Below are positions 22,819 to 33,504 of a stretch of DNA of 64,000 nucleotides, piece by piece; within the stretch, counting starts at the first letter, position 1, and each line of letters opens with the position of its first letter. The position numbers were made by a program, and so were the translations under genes. The DNA comes from Muscardinus avellanarius (taxonomy: Eukaryota; Chordata; Mammalia; Rodentia; Gliridae): positions 26,862,554 to 26,926,553 of the forward strand of contig OY726569.1 of the NCBI GenBank assembly GCA_963383645.1. Reading direction: 5' to 3'. Below the pieces are notes generated by a model that had not been told where the DNA came from, did no database searches, and was given only the letters and a program-made list of their open reading frames with translations.

Positions 22819-22989
22819 CCGCCCAGCGCCATCTTCCACCCAATCACAGCAGCGGCGGTGGCGGCTGGCAGGGGAGGAGGGCAGCCCGGCTGCCCGCTCT
22901 CACTGCAGCCACAGGCAGACCCCGAGCCGCCTGACCCACGCACCCAGCCTGCAGGCCGCCGCTGCCTTCGTCGCTGCCACCAGCGCTTT
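22819..22989 (-). other. USP12 5'UTR of the retrocopy, with overlapping uORF
   Basis: GC-rich leader, consistent with a CpG-island promoter mRNA. A short upstream ATG frame reads MALGGWKS and then stops just past the USP12 start, overlapping it in another frame. The uORF would tend to lower translation of the main frame if transcribed. Confidence 0.6.
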
Positions 22990-23190
22990 GCAGGTCTAGG
23001 GATGGAGCCCAGGGGCATTTGACCTGTGAGCTACACCCCTCCCCTATTTTTTGTTATTTATTTTGAAACAGGGTCTCACTATATTGCAGAGGGACTCACA
23101 AACTAGCTGAGGCTGTCTGCACACGGTGATCCTCCTGTCTCAGCCTCCTGAATGCTGGGATTACAAGCGTGCGCTACCACGCCCAACCTT
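22985..23190 (-). mobile_element. B1-ID SINE fused to the USP12 5' end without an A tail
   Basis: Minus-strand dimer starting with a GGGCGTGGTAGCGCACGC-type head at about 23188. It ends CCATCCCTAGACCTGCAAAG at about 22985 and passes straight into USP12 5'UTR. It lacks its own A tail and its own flanking duplication; its 5' end coincides with the retrocopy's duplication. Confidence 0.85.
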
Positions 23191-23564
23191 GGAACAGAGA
23201 TTCTAAGCACAGATTAAGTCAGCGTGGCTGGAGACTGGGAATGTGTAGGTATAATATATAAATTTATATTAAGAAGTAAATGTAGCCCTGACCTTGAAGG
23301 ATATGTGCTTTTAAAAACGTGCTCATTTCAAAGTCATTTTTCAATCCTGTAAGTCATTGATAAACATGTATCTATGATACATGTCTCACATCTAAATAAA
23401 CTGAAACAGACTAGCAAATAAATTTACTGGATTTTTCTAGGATGGTTGCTGACTACTTGCTGCTTTTGTGTGAGACAAACTTTAACCTTCTCTGACGCAG
23501 CATCGCCCCCTGTGGCCATGGAGGGAGGTGCACTGAACGATTTCCTGCAGCTCCTTCACCTGTG

Positions 23565-23865
23565 TTCTCAGCCCTGCATCAAGCAGAGCACTGGAGTGCG
23601 GGGTCCAGGGCTCCTCTGGGCCAGCGATGTCTTCAGATGGAAGGAGGCTTTGCATTGGAGAGATCAGCTATGAGACACTCGGTGTCACTACCAGGTGTGC
23701 TCAGGTGGGTCTGCGGGAACTGGCTGGGATGCTCCACATACCAGGAAAGAACAGGGCCGCTGCAGTAAGTGTGAAATGTGTGCCTCCCTAGCCCCGGCCC
23801 TTCAGAAGCACACAGTGGTCCTCAGCTGAGGCCCTGCGTGGGCGCCCTTCCTCCCATGATGGCAG
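23565..23865 (-). pseudogene. TRAV16-like variable pseudogene
   Basis: Decayed V exon on the minus strand. Recognisable pieces are an L-K-G stretch, then TYCSGPVLSWYVEHPSQ with the tryptophan motif, ADLSNAK, and FHLKTSLAQRS in another frame. The relic DPALQCSA stands where DSAxYYCA is expected. The pattern (tyrosine-rich CDR1, WYVQY, SFHLKK) is closest to TRAV16. Several frameshifts and stops, and a weak heptamer CACAGGT (23558-23564) with no convincing nonamer. No leader exon recognised. Confidence 0.65.
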
Positions 23866-24366
23866 CATCAGGTCAGGCTGAGCCTCACCCTGAAGAGAAC
23901 ATGTCCTTAAATGGACTCTGCATTAGATAGTTGGTTGACACTAAGCCCTTGGTATAGTCATCTATTTTTTACTAATATAATGGATGAGTGGTCATATATT
24001 ACTGTGCTCCGTCCTTGTATTTCTCTGATGACTAATGATGTGGCGAAGACATCAAGAAACGTTTTCCATATAGAGTCAAATAGTAAATATGTTCAGTCTG
24101 TGATCTATTTAGTGTCTGTCACAACTACTCACCTCTGACATCGCAGTGAGAAAAGCCACTGAGAATGTATAGATCAACGGCATCACCCTCTTCCAATACA
24201 GCTTTATAAAAGTAGCCGAGAGGCTGGATGTGGCTCGTGGCTCACAGGTGTAGAGCAGCTTTTCACATGCTTATTGGTCATTATATATCTTCTTTTATGA
24301 AGATTCTGCTCTAAGAGTTAACCACGTTTAAAGTGGATCTTTTCTCTCTTATTAAACAATACATAA

Positions 24367-24587
24367 AATCTCTATAAAAGCAAGCCAGGCATGGTGGCGC
24401 ACCCTTGTAATCCCAGCATTCGGAAGGTTGAGACTGGAGGATCATGGTTCGCAGACAGCCTCAGCTACTTAGTGAGGCCCTGTCTCAAAATGAAGAAAAA
24501 AAAAAATAGGGCAAGGGGTGTAACTCGGAGGTCAAATGCCCCTGGGTTCCATCCCCAGATGCCCCCCAAAATAATCTCTATAAAAGC
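24367..24587 (+). mobile_element. B1-ID SINE with 15-bp target-site duplication
   Basis: Element 24382-24572; aatctctataaaagc at 24367-24381 and 24573-24587. Confidence 0.92.
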
Positions 24588-24761
24588 TATAAAAACTCAT
24601 ATACATGTATTGCAAATAGTCTCCTAGTTGGTGCCTTATCTTTTTTATTTTTGAAACATTTTCAAGATATTTTACAGAAAAGTTTAAAGCAATAGTGATA
24701 AAAATTAAGGAAATACTAATCGTTAGATCTGTCATATATGTAAATTATAAGACTCAGTCAA

Positions 24762-24972
24762 GCTGGGCATGGTGATGCACACCTATAGTACTAATACTTG
24801 GGAGGAGGCTGAGACAGGGGACTCACAAGTTTGAGGACCACCTCAGCAGGTAGTGGGACCTTCATCAGCCTAGCAACACCCTGTGCCCTGTTTCAAATTA
24901 AAAATAAAATGGAGCTGGGGGTGTAGATCAGAGGTAGAATGCCCCTGGGCTCAAACCCAGTACCACAAAAAA
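24762..24972 (+). mobile_element. B1-ID SINE, older
   Basis: Plus-strand dimer with several insertions in the B1-like half; ID-like half 24912-24965. Confidence 0.8.
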
Positions 24973-25074
24973 GAAGTATATCCAATAGCTTTAAGTTCCC
25001 AAAGTTTTCTATAAATTCAATTCAACGTCACTCAGAATTGCAGCAGACTCTTTTGTTGCAATTTATAAATAATC

Positions 25075-25302
25075 AAAACTTTTTTTTTTTTTTTTGCAGG
25101 TCTGGGGGTGGAACCCAGGGGCATTCTACCTCCGAGCTACACCCCCAGCCCTATTTTTTATTCTTTATTTTGAAACAGGGTCTCGCTGAGTTGTAAAGGG
25201 CCACACTAATAATAGCTGGGGCTGTCCTCAAACTGCAATCTTCCAGTCTCAGCCTCCCAAATACAGGGATTACAAGCGTGTGGCACGATGCCCGGCTCAA
25301 AA
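25075..25302 (-). mobile_element. B1-ID SINE
   Basis: Minus-strand dimer 25081-25295, flanked by tcaaaac on each side. Confidence 0.88.
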
Positions 25303-25804
25303 CAGTTTTTTTTTAAAGTTTTTTTTTTTTTTTTCTGGAGACCCTACCTACCAAGACTTACTTCCAAAAAATCAAACAGTTTGGCATTACTGACAATAAG
25401 ACATGTAGATCAATATAGATATTGCATTGATGTAAAAAATAAGCAAATATTACAGAAATAGGTTTGTACACACATATTCAGTTAATTTTCTATAACTATG
25501 GAAGACAATTCAATAAAAAAAAAGTAATTGTCTCAGGAAATAGTGCTGAGCGTTCAGATCTATCAGCTGAGAAATCCTTTCACTTTCCAGTTCTGTTAAC
25601 ATACAGTCCACTGTCCTGTGGCTTGAGAACAATTTTTAAAAAGAAAATTTTTTGAGAAAGTAGCAAGCATTTTGAGAAAGGAGATTTTTACTTTTGCACA
25701 ATTAATACTTATTTTCAACTGTTTTTTTTTTTTTAATGTCCCTTTGTCACTGGACTTGCTAGACTGCAAATTCGGTGGTGTTTCGCGAGTTTTCATCACA
25801 AGTT

Positions 25805-25866
25805 TCTTGTCTTTATGGTGTTTGAACTCAGGGAACCTCTACCACTGAGCTATATACCCAGCACCT
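25805..25866 (-). mobile_element. ID-like fragment
   Basis: 'gtgtttgaactcagggaacctctaccactgagctatatacccagcacc' is a reversed tRNA-type half without a B1 partner. Confidence 0.6.
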
Positions 25867-26087
25867 TAAATTGTTTACTATAAAGAGGAGTTTGGAAACT
25901 TTAATTTCAAGAGTGCATACTAGGAAATGAAGATAAAGACCAAAGTCCCAAACCTGCGGGGACAAAGGTCCCTGTGCCTAAAACTGCCATTGTAATCAAG
26001 AAGCACAGAACTGGGCAAAAGAGCTGTCGCCCTGGGGCCTCCTGAGGCTCTCGGGGAACATTAGAAGCAGCTCTGGGCCTGGCTGAA

Positions 26088-26126
26088 GGTTTGTGCAGCA
26101 GCTGCAGGCGCCTGGGGAGCACTGTG
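26088..26126 (-). promoter_or_regulatory. 23-spacer recombination signal of the TRAV22-like gene
   Basis: Heptamer CACAGTG (26120-26126), 23-base spacer, nonamer GCACAAACC (26088-26096) on the minus strand. Confidence 0.93.
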
Positions 26127-26405
26127 CATCCACAGCGCAGAAATAAACGGCGGAGTCTGTGGTCTGTACAGAGGAAACGCTCAAGGAGCTGCGGCGCTCT
26201 ATAATGACTGTCGTGGACGTCAGTCTTCCCTTGTGCTTCGTCCCAGAAGGATTGTAAAACAGGTTGACGAGCTGACCCCCAGGATCTTGGCGAAACCACT
26301 GCACATTTGTCACACCGGCAGAAAAGTTGCACCACATCCTGCAATTGGCTCCTTGCGGGAGGACCAGGGCTGGAGGACTCTGCTCCACCTGCTGCCCTCT
26401 CACAC
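26127..26405 (-). CDS. T-cell receptor V exon, TRAV22-like
   Basis: Variable domain of a T-cell receptor alpha chain. After the splice it reads GVRGQQVEQSPPALVL, with first cysteine in RMWCNFS, tryptophan in VQWFRQDPG, the motif NLFYNPSGTKHKGRL, and second cysteine in DSAVYFCAVD before the heptamer. Human TRAV22 has the same layout (QVEQSPP..., LFYIPSGTK...). Acceptor AG at 26406-26407. No stop or frameshift, and the recombination signal is good, so it is probably functional. The open frame continuing to 25996 only reads through the signal. A second leader of the same gene type at 132-183 shows a tandem duplicate. Confidence 0.93.
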
Positions 26406-26445
26406 CTGAGGAGGACACGCACAGTCATGGCGAGGGTCACCGCCA

Positions 26446-27165
26446 CACCCACCCGCCCTGGAGCTGCCCGCCATCAGGAGGAGGTGGACAGTCCAGTCTC
26501 TGAGCTCCTCCGCCTCCCTCCCCCTCCGCGCTGCAGCCAGGCACCCTGAGAGCCCCGAGTCAAGGGAGTTCAACTCACAGCAGAGCCGGCTGCACAGGAG
26601 CCCCAGCACAGCGCCCAGCAGCCTCTCCATGGCCTCCCTGGGGTAGAGGACTCTCCAGCCAGACCCGGGCACTGGGGGTGAGGACTGGGCTCAGGAGCTG
26701 CCCCTCCCCCGCGGCCCGTCAGCTCCGCCCAGTGCCCTGCTCCTGAGCTGAGGGCCCCCAGCCTCTGTGCAGGAAGCCCCTCCCACAGGCCCCAGGCTCT
26801 GGGGGGTCTGGGAGGAGCAGGTGGGCAAGGGGCACCTAGGAAGGACACTGCTCCATTAGCTGAGGGACTCTCTGCTGATCCTGGAAGTGTGGGGGTGCTA
26901 GAGGGCTGGGAGGAGGGAGGGGAGGGCTCCCCAAAGGAGAACTGCCTCCCCTGCCCTAGAGCCCAGGAGCCACACAGAAGAGAGTCCACAGGTGAACCCT
27001 GCACACAGGCCTGGGTTCTGACTAGGGATCTAACTGGCCTGCGAATTAATTTCCGTGGTGAAAGTCAGCCCAGTCACATGAAGTAATAAGGACTTCAGTG
27101 TTCTTGTTATAAACTGTGATATCTATGTTATAAAGTACAAAATGAATTCTTATGAATAACTATTA
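26446..27165. repeat. Segmental duplication, block A (right copy)
   Basis: Partner of 1-840: intron, leader exon and upstream flank of the TRAV22-like gene. Empty site for the SINE at 690-780. Confidence 0.9.
26579..26630 (-). CDS. Leader exon of the TRAV22-like gene
   Basis: ATG at 26628-26630, MERLLGAVLGLLCSRLC plus one base, donor GTGAGT (26573-26578). A 173-bp intron separates it from the V exon and the splice makes a cysteine codon. Human TRAV22 has the similar leader ending QVCCVRG. Confidence 0.93.
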
Positions 27166-27930
27166 TGAAGTACATAATTAATGAATTCTTATTGTTGGAA
27201 TATATCAAATATGCAGATTGGGACTCTTATGAAATAACATTTGTGGAAATATTATAAGGACGATATCTTGAAATCGACCCTCTATTTAAATACAGAGAAC
27301 ACAGAAGAGGAGCACTTATGAGCACAGCATGACTCTTCCACTCAGGCAAGAGGCCCTGCCCAGAACCCCATGTCATAGAGGGCCAGCAAATCAAAAACAC
27401 CTCCCCATGAAAAAAGGAGCTCTAAAGAATTCTGTCACTGTTGTGTGGACGCCATTCAGAGCCTTATCAAACCCCGTCCTGAAACCTTCAGGATCAAGAA
27501 AAATGTGCCTTCACATACCAGACCCTTGTTCTGGAAACCACACACGAATACCAGAAAATTCGGGGGCTCCTAATTTGGAATCTAAGGATTTATAGGAAAG
27601 AGAAGAAAAAATTAGCCAGTGCACCCTTCCCTCTCAGAAGGGACAGATTGTTGCACAGTGAAGCACCCTTCCCAGGGTGCTAGGATCTCTGCCTTCTTCT
27701 CTTCTGCGCTCACCTGCTGTCCTGAAGGGACTCACAAATCAGTCCAGCGTAAGCAGCAGTTGCTCCTGATGGCTGAAAGCTTTGCAACATTACACAGTCT
27801 TGCTTTTAAGTTTTATGTGTTTACACATTGAATCTACAGACAGGCTGATGTTGGTTATTTACTTCGGGAACTAGACAGACATAAGAATAAAAAATGTAAA
27901 TAGTTTTACTTTTATAAAAATATAATTTTT
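27166..27930. other. Spacer without recognisable gene
   Basis: Start of the stretch missing from the left copy. Frames at 27329-27595 and 27619-27831 match nothing I know. Confidence 0.45.
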
Positions 27931-27931
27931 A

Positions 27932-28135
27932 GCCAGACGTGGAGGTACATGCCTGTAATCCTAGTACTTGGAGACTTAAATAGAAGGATCTCAAGTTCAA
28001 TGACAGCTTCAGCAATGTAGGCAGACTCTCGGCAACCTAGCAAGACCCTGTTTTGAAACTAAAAATAAAATGAACTCTGGATGTAGCTTGGAGGTATAAT
28101 GCCCCTGGGCTTAATTCACAGTACAACAAAAAATA
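27932..28135 (+). mobile_element. B1-ID SINE, old
   Basis: Plus-strand dimer with many substitutions in both halves. Confidence 0.75.
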
Positions 28136-28324
28136 AAAATATAAACATATAATTTTATTTCAAATATTTTTTATTTTATTGAGCATATTTTGTTTATAGT
28201 GTGATTAGCTATTGCATCTTGTTTTGCAACTTTAATTGATTATTTGAAATGTCTTTAAAGAGAACTATTTTGGAAAGTTTACATGAAAATAATTTTTCAT
28301 GTAAACTCTGATTAACAATAATTC

Positions 28325-28405
28325 TCTGAGGTGAGGTGTAGCTCAGTGGTAGTGTGCTTGTCTAGCATGCATGAGGCTCGAGGTTCAATCCCCAGCACTG
28401 CAGGA
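28325..28405 (+). mobile_element. Free-standing ID element
   Basis: tRNA-type SINE without a B1 half: A-box-like TAGCTCAGTGGTAGTGTGC and B-box-like GGTTCAATCCC. Spacing is that of a pol III internal promoter. Confidence 0.85.
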
Positions 28406-28640
28406 TTATTCATTGTTGATATAGTTGCAGATAATGAGAAAAATGAGGACCCTTGCATGTTCACTAAGTAAAAAGTGAAGCTATCTACAGACACTAAATA
28501 TCAGATGGTCTGTTAAAGAAGGGTGCAAATGCTTACTACCGACACTGTGAGGAACAGTGCAAGAAAATAAGAAAAGTTGATTCAGAAATCACTAATTGCT
28601 ATTGGCTACTCAATGGGTATTAGAGAAATTTACTTAGAAT

Positions 28641-28722
28641 GGGAAGGGAGTGGGGATGCAGCCCAGTGGTAGAGCGTGTGCTTAACATGTGTGAGGCCCT
28701 GGGTTCCATCCACAGGACAAAT
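28641..28722 (+). mobile_element. Second free-standing ID element
   Basis: Body 'gggatgcagcccagtggtag agcgtgtgc ... gggttccatccacagg', 316 bases after the first and in the same orientation. Confidence 0.82.
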
Positions 28723-29495
28723 TATAAAATATATATAATTTTTTCTCCTCTATGCACATATATAGAGGATAAAAAGGGAGTTGTAACTTGTGTGAGTCTG
28801 AAAAAAGAAAGTCAGGCCATTCATAGAACAACCAACCTCAAGTTTCCACTTTGTTTTTAGTTCATAATGTCTGTTATAAAGGCCATTTTTATAAAGAAGG
28901 TCATTTTCTTTCCCTAGTACTTCCTGCCATTTCTTTGGAAATATTGCCTTGTGCATATCCTTAAACACCAGCTTCAATTAAGTTCCCCAACTGCAAATAC
29001 TTTAGTGGGTGAGCTAACTTCTTCTTTATTGGAGGAATTCAGTCAGCTAAAGATAAGAGACTGAATAAAATAATTTGTAGATAATGCAGTTTGAAAAAAA
29101 GAAGAACAGCTGTCCTGGGTTGAGAGAGGAGACTGGTGATGAGAGCAAATCTCTAACTTGCCTTACACTACCTCACTCAGACCTCAAGCCATCTCAGCAT
29201 CACTGTCTCAACTGACCTGGGAGCAGGTAGCTTCCTCCTGTGTGTTGAGAATCCTGCAGCCCAGTTCCCTCTAGAATCCTGCCCTCTAGGATAGAGATGC
29301 TGCCCTTCAGAAACCAGGGTCCTTCCCCTACAAAATGGCAAACAAACAAAGGCCATCCAGCTCTCTACAGGAGCCAGGCCCTTCCCAAGACACGACTGTC
29401 TCTGTGCTGTTTGTCTTTACAGAAGGCTCCTTTTCCTGAAGTTCCCCGGCTGAGCTCCTGGCCCCTTCCCTGCAGGACTCGGGTGGCTGCCTTCA
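28723..29495. other. Spacer without recognisable gene
   Basis: No repeat or V segment recognised; the frame at 29297-29590 overlaps the TRAV8-like relic on the other strand and looks accidental. Confidence 0.45.
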
Positions 29496-29508
29496 GCTCT
29501 GCACTGTG

Positions 29509-29690
29509 CGACTCAGGGCACAAGTGCACAGCTGTGTTGTCCAGTGACCAGAGGGTTTCCCCAGGCGGAAGGAGTCTGCATTCTTTGTAAACTCAGCCTT
29601 GAAGCCTTTAGCTCCTGAGTTTACTTTAACATACAGAAAAGCTGTTTCCTGATTAGGCAACAGCGCCTTCCAGGGGCCCAATGAGCGCTC
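29509..29690 (-). pseudogene. TRAV8-like relic
   Basis: 3' part of a V exon: GAKGFKAEFTKNADSFRLGKPSGHW corresponds to TRAV8 framework 3 (GFEAEF...SF.L.KPS..). A one-base shift then gives DNTAVHLC up to a heptamer CACAGTG (29502-29508). No nonamer at 23 bases, and the 5' half of the exon with the first cysteine is not recognisable. Non-functional. Confidence 0.6.
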
Positions 29691-29957
29691 TGAAGAAGTT
29701 CACGTGTTTCCTGGACTTCACAGGCGTTCTTTACTGCCATATGCACAGGAGGATTTATGTTCTGTAAGGTCTGAAAACTTTTATTTTTAATTCACAGAAT
29801 GACAAAAGTATGAATGAAAATAGGCAAAGAACAATTTTTAGAATGAGAAATAAAATAACCACAAACGTTATAGAACTCAGAAAATTACAAATTATTTTAC
29901 TACACATTTTTCACATAGACAATATATACTATATTTTGCTTTTTTTCCTATTAACAA

Positions 29958-31050
29958 GCCTTTTTATTGTCCTTTTTTAAAAAAAATAATTGAAGATCCC
30001 TTTACTGGTCCTATTTCCATGAATGGTCAAGACCAAGGGAAAGGAGAAGAGAACCAGCCAGCACAAGGAGAGGTCATCTCCACAATATTCCATTTATACA
30101 CAGAACTAAATAGACAAGCACAGAGTCTCTATTGTGGTTAGAAGTTGGCAGCATGGGATGGAAGAGGGATAGGTGGGAAGTAGGAGTGTCATTAAAAAAA
30201 TGCAACCTCCGCCAAACTGGGTGCCTGGGGGGAACTTGGTCTGCTTCAACCCAAGAGAAATTAGACTGTAAAAAGCAGCTTGAGAAGGCCAGAACCATCA
30301 AGAATGAGAGAAGGGAGGGCTGGGGGCAGGGTGGGGGGCTGTTTGGCAGCTGGAGTGAAGGAATTGCCCTTCTCCTGCTGGGATCCCCCCAGCCCCTCCA
30401 GTCTGGCAGGATGGAGGCAGCCTGCAACCCCCAAGGGCAGGTCTGGGGCTGCCAGATGCTCCAGGCAGGGGGCTGGAGGGGGCTCACAAAGGCTTGTCCT
30501 CCAGGGAGATGATGGCACTGCCCCAGCCTCTCTGCCAGGTGCAGCGGTCCTTGACCTCCTCATAGCAGTTTGCTTGTAATTCATGCCTGATCCTTGTCAG
30601 CTTCTTGATGGCGTCCTTGGAACTGGCATAGATCACTTTGCTCTTCAGGGGTGCACACTCAGGGGCCCAGAAGATAAACACCAGGTCCTCCTTCTTGCTT
30701 TCCTTGGTCTCATAGGTTGCGTCCTACAGGGCATAGCGGCAGTCCTTGTCTGGCAGCATCTTGACAAAGGTGGCGTAGGGGTAGTCCACAGTCTGGCCCA
30801 CATCACTCACCAGGATTTCTTTCCCCTCCTCCAAGATGATGTTCTTCTTGTCCTCACTCAGGAGAAGAACAAGACCTTCTTGGGTTTCTTCACTTCCTCT
30901 GGTGTTGATGACTTGTACACTTTCATGTCATTGAACACCTTGATGATGCCATCAGAGACGGCCACCCCAGAGGCCATATTTCTGGAAGCGAAAGGAAGAC
31001 AGCAGGGAGAGTCAGGGAAGATGAGAGCCGCCGCAGCTGCTGCCGGAATC
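29958..31050 (-). pseudogene. Processed CFL1 (cofilin-1) pseudogene
   Basis: Cofilin-1 is a small actin-severing protein. This intronless copy covers 5'UTR (to about 31050), coding part 30484-30977, and most of the 3'UTR down to an A-rich end near 29958-29990. Recognisable are [20 protein letters not shown] at the start, [12 protein letters not shown], the actin-binding helix region [26 protein letters not shown] and the C-terminal ISLEDKPL. It is dead. One extra base near 30877 shifts the frame before LSEDKK, and a TAC to TAG change makes a stop after DCRYAL. Further changes occur near the end (TWQRGWGSA for the usual sequence). Confidence 0.93.
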
Positions 31051-31054
31051 TGAC

Positions 31055-32270
31055 TCCTATATTTTTCACTATAGTACTTTTTCTGTATTTTTACTCCATT
31101 TTTTTGTTAATTTTATTTTTTCTGTTCTGAGAATAGAGTCCATACTTCTTAACTGGCTCTTTATAAAAAATATACTTGCCATATTTCTATAAAAGAAGAA
31201 AAATGCAGTGTTTACTCCTAGAAAACAGAAGTTTTATTCAGTTGGCATTAAGATGATAAAATGTAATTTTTAAGAATATAATCAAATTGGGAGAAATGCC
31301 TATCAAGTTGCCATGTGGCATAAGATTTCATTACATTTCAAGGTTTTTTGTGTGTGCGGTGACAAATGCTAAGTGCTGTTGTAAGTCCATACAATATTGG
31401 CTTAAGGATTTATACTTCTTTCTTCTTTGGCAGAAAACTGCCTTTGTTGAAAGCACTGAAGACAGTGACTTCAATGCCCCCTCGCTATCTGAGCTATGTC
31501 CTTCTGTTTTACTCTTTCTTTTGCTTGCTTTCCTTGAGGGTGGAACACTGCCAGAAGGGGGGAGCTGAAGACAGCAATCTCTGCTGCCCCTGCAAAACTG
31601 CAGATAACAACTTGTCATCTAAAACATCCCTAACACAATGCTCTACTCCCTAGCCAGAGACAAGCAGTGATTTAAATACCCAATCTTAACTCTGTAAGCC
31701 TTAAGAGAAGAGCTGAATTTTCTCTCTGGGAGTTTGGCGTTCTTGCCTCTCTTCTCCCACCTCTTGAGAACAGGAATGGAAACTCAAGGGCACGTTCCTC
31801 ACTTCATCCTATTCTGGTACAGAGCCCGCAAAGTACTACCCACAGTCAATGGCCAGTTTGTTAAGTCTGTTGTAGAGACCTAAGCAAGGTAATAAAGACC
31901 AGTTCTAGGTCCGTTGTTTGGTTCATAAATATTTGCATGAAGAATACAAAATCCCAGAAAATTTTAAACTCCAAAGTACATAAGATATATTAGTAGAGAA
32001 TGATTCAATTTCAGGATTTTCCCAGAAAGGTTTCCTATGAGAAACCTCTCTCTTCTGAAGGAGAGAGAAGTCTTTCTGATGGAGCACTGGCCTTTCTGGA
32101 GATGAAAACTTGAGTTTTCCATAACAATGGCATCTATCTCTTCCTACCTCGGAGAAATCTATGACCTCCTAGATCTCTAGGCATTTAGTCTGGGATTGGC
32201 TCATGTTCTGTAGGAAACTGAACCCTGTCTGGGGAAAGAACACAGCCTCCAATCGCAGGGCTCCCCTCAG
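31055..32270. other. Spacer downstream of the TRAV9-like gene
   Basis: AT-rich then mixed. Frames at 31287-31653 on both strands mirror each other and lack known domains. Confidence 0.45.
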
Positions 32271-32281
32271 CCTCTGCCCTC

Positions 32282-32320
32282 TGGTTTGCGCTCAGCTCCC
32301 CTGCAGTTGCTCTCACTGTG
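32282..32320 (-). promoter_or_regulatory. 23-spacer recombination signal of the TRAV9-like gene
   Basis: Heptamer CACAGTG (32314-32320), spacer 23, nonamer CGCAAACCA (32282-32290) on the minus strand; a shift of one base gives GCGCAAACC with a spacer of 22. Confidence 0.88.
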
Positions 32321-32615
32321 TCTCTCACCGCGCAGTAGTACACAGCGGAGTCTGAGGTTTGGACAGAGGATTTCTGCAGGTGGAAGGAGCGCTCCCTCTT
32401 GACAAGAGTGGCCTGGAAGCCTTGCTTCTCCATCCTCTGGTTGTCTGTTGAGCTCTTCAGGAGCAGCCGAGGAGCTTTATCCAGATATTGGACATACCAG
32501 AAAAGGACAGGAGCCGAGTAAGTAGTCTGGTAAGTGCAGTTCAGGGTCACAGGTGTCCCCTCTGTGACAGTGACTAGGCCTTCTGTCTGGGTCACTGAGT
32601 CTCCATGGCTCCTCC
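32321..32615 (-). CDS. T-cell receptor V exon, TRAV9-like
   Basis: Variable domain of a T-cell receptor alpha chain. The exon opens GRSHGDSVTQTEGLVTV and keeps the first cysteine in LNCTYQTTYS, the tryptophan in LFWYVQYLDKAP, GFQATL in framework 3, and the second cysteine in DSAVYYCAVRD. This is the TRAV9 pattern of mouse and human (SVTQ.EG, FWYVQY, FHL.K.S.Q.SDSA). Acceptor TTTTCAG ends at 32616. No stop or frameshift; probably functional. It sits in the segment absent from the left duplication copy. Confidence 0.93.
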
Positions 32616-32722
32616 CTGAAAAGATAAATGAAATATTTTGTTATATTGGCAATAAGGCAAATGATCATCGTTATTGTAAGAAATTGAAATACCATAAATG
32701 CTTAGGATTAAATGTTACTTAC

Positions 32723-32783
32723 CAAACACTAATAAGATCAAGAGAACTAAGCAGGTGACAGAGAGCATGTTGGTAGGACACAT
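32723..32783 (-). CDS. Leader exon of the TRAV9-like gene
   Basis: Two in-frame ATGs at 32783 and 32768. The second gives a 16-residue signal peptide MLSVTCLVLLILLVFG, the length usual for TRAV9, and I prefer it; the first adds MCPTN. Donor GTAAGT at 32717-32722; intron 107 bp. Confidence 0.9.
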
Positions 32784-32807
32784 GCTTGCTACTTGTGACA
32801 CACCAAG

Positions 32808-32816
32808 TTATATAGG
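32808..32816 (-). promoter_or_regulatory. TATA-like box of the TRAV9-like gene
   Basis: CCTATATAA on the minus strand, about 25-40 bases before the first ATG. Position is plausible for the promoter, although many TRAV promoters lack a TATA box. Confidence 0.4.
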
Positions 32817-33009
32817 ACTAATCTCCAGCAGGAGCTTGTAGAAACTATTTAGTCATGAGCAAGAGTCCCTTTCTGCCCTGCAGCAGTCAGCCTTGTGACT
32901 ACAAAAAGAAAAGGTTTACAAAACCACAACTGAGAGGGAGTGCAGTGCCCTCTCTTGGTTTCCCTAAAAATTGCACATAGCCTCATCTGACCCAGATTTT
33001 AATAATACA

Positions 33010-33290
33010 GTGAGCCCCCAAACACACACTCATCCACAGGGAATGTGTTCTAATACCCCTACTGACACCAAAGATAGTACTGAACTCTATAATACTGTGT
33101 TTTCCTACATACACATACCTATGATAAAGTTCGATTATAAATTAGGCATAATGCTTCCTGGTTCAACCCATGGCCATCAACTGGAACACAGTTTGTGCTC
33201 ATGCCTTCTACCCACAAATGTAATGTCTTTTCCACATTAACTAGCACTTATCATGGACTGTGGATGAAACTTGCAGTTTGAGGTGCGAAT
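33010..33290. mobile_element. Tigger/MER2-like remnant (duplicate of 1315-1610)
   Basis: Collinear with the left copy, ending at the same 'cactcatcatg / cacttatcatg' point. Confidence 0.5.
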
Positions 33291-33504
33291 GCAAACCTGG
33301 CATGACAAACATCTAAAAGAGACAAACTAGCATGAACTGACTTTTTAAAGTGCCTGAGGAGCAAGTAGCTTTGCAGCACGCATGTGCTGGGCTCAGGGAT
33401 GGTTCTCATCCTGGTGGACGGAACGCAGTGGAGCAAGAGTCCATTGCTTATGTGGAAGTGAACACAATTGAAACTTATGGACTGTTTAATCTGGAATTTT
33501 CTTT

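Larger units (their letters stand above)
18598..23204 (-). mobile_element. Whole USP12 retrocopy with SINE, bounded by 14-bp duplications
   Basis: The 14-mer ggaacagagattct stands at 18598-18611 and 23191-23204. On the minus strand the enclosed DNA reads: SINE without an A tail (23190 to about 22990), GC-rich USP12 5'UTR, open USP12 frame, about 3.1 kb of 3'UTR, an ATTAAA signal about 22 bases before the end, and a short A tail (T-run 18611-18619). No introns. This is the signature of L1-driven retroposition of an mRNA as a single event. Confidence 0.88.

Noticed and set aside
22819..22839. Seven extra N-terminal codons on the USP12 frame
   Set aside because: The first codon is GTG; the known USP12 start ATG follows at 22818.
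26400..27004. Long overlapping frames around the TRAV22 leader (both strands)
   Set aside because: Shadows of GC-rich V-gene flank. The exons with splice sites explain the sequence.
28325..28722. Possible tRNA genes
   Set aside because: They have A- and B-box-like motifs, but the sequence is that of ID SINEs, without a foldable tRNA acceptor stem.
30132..31053. Plus-strand frames over 30.1-31.05 kb
   Set aside because: Antisense shadows of the CFL1 pseudogene.
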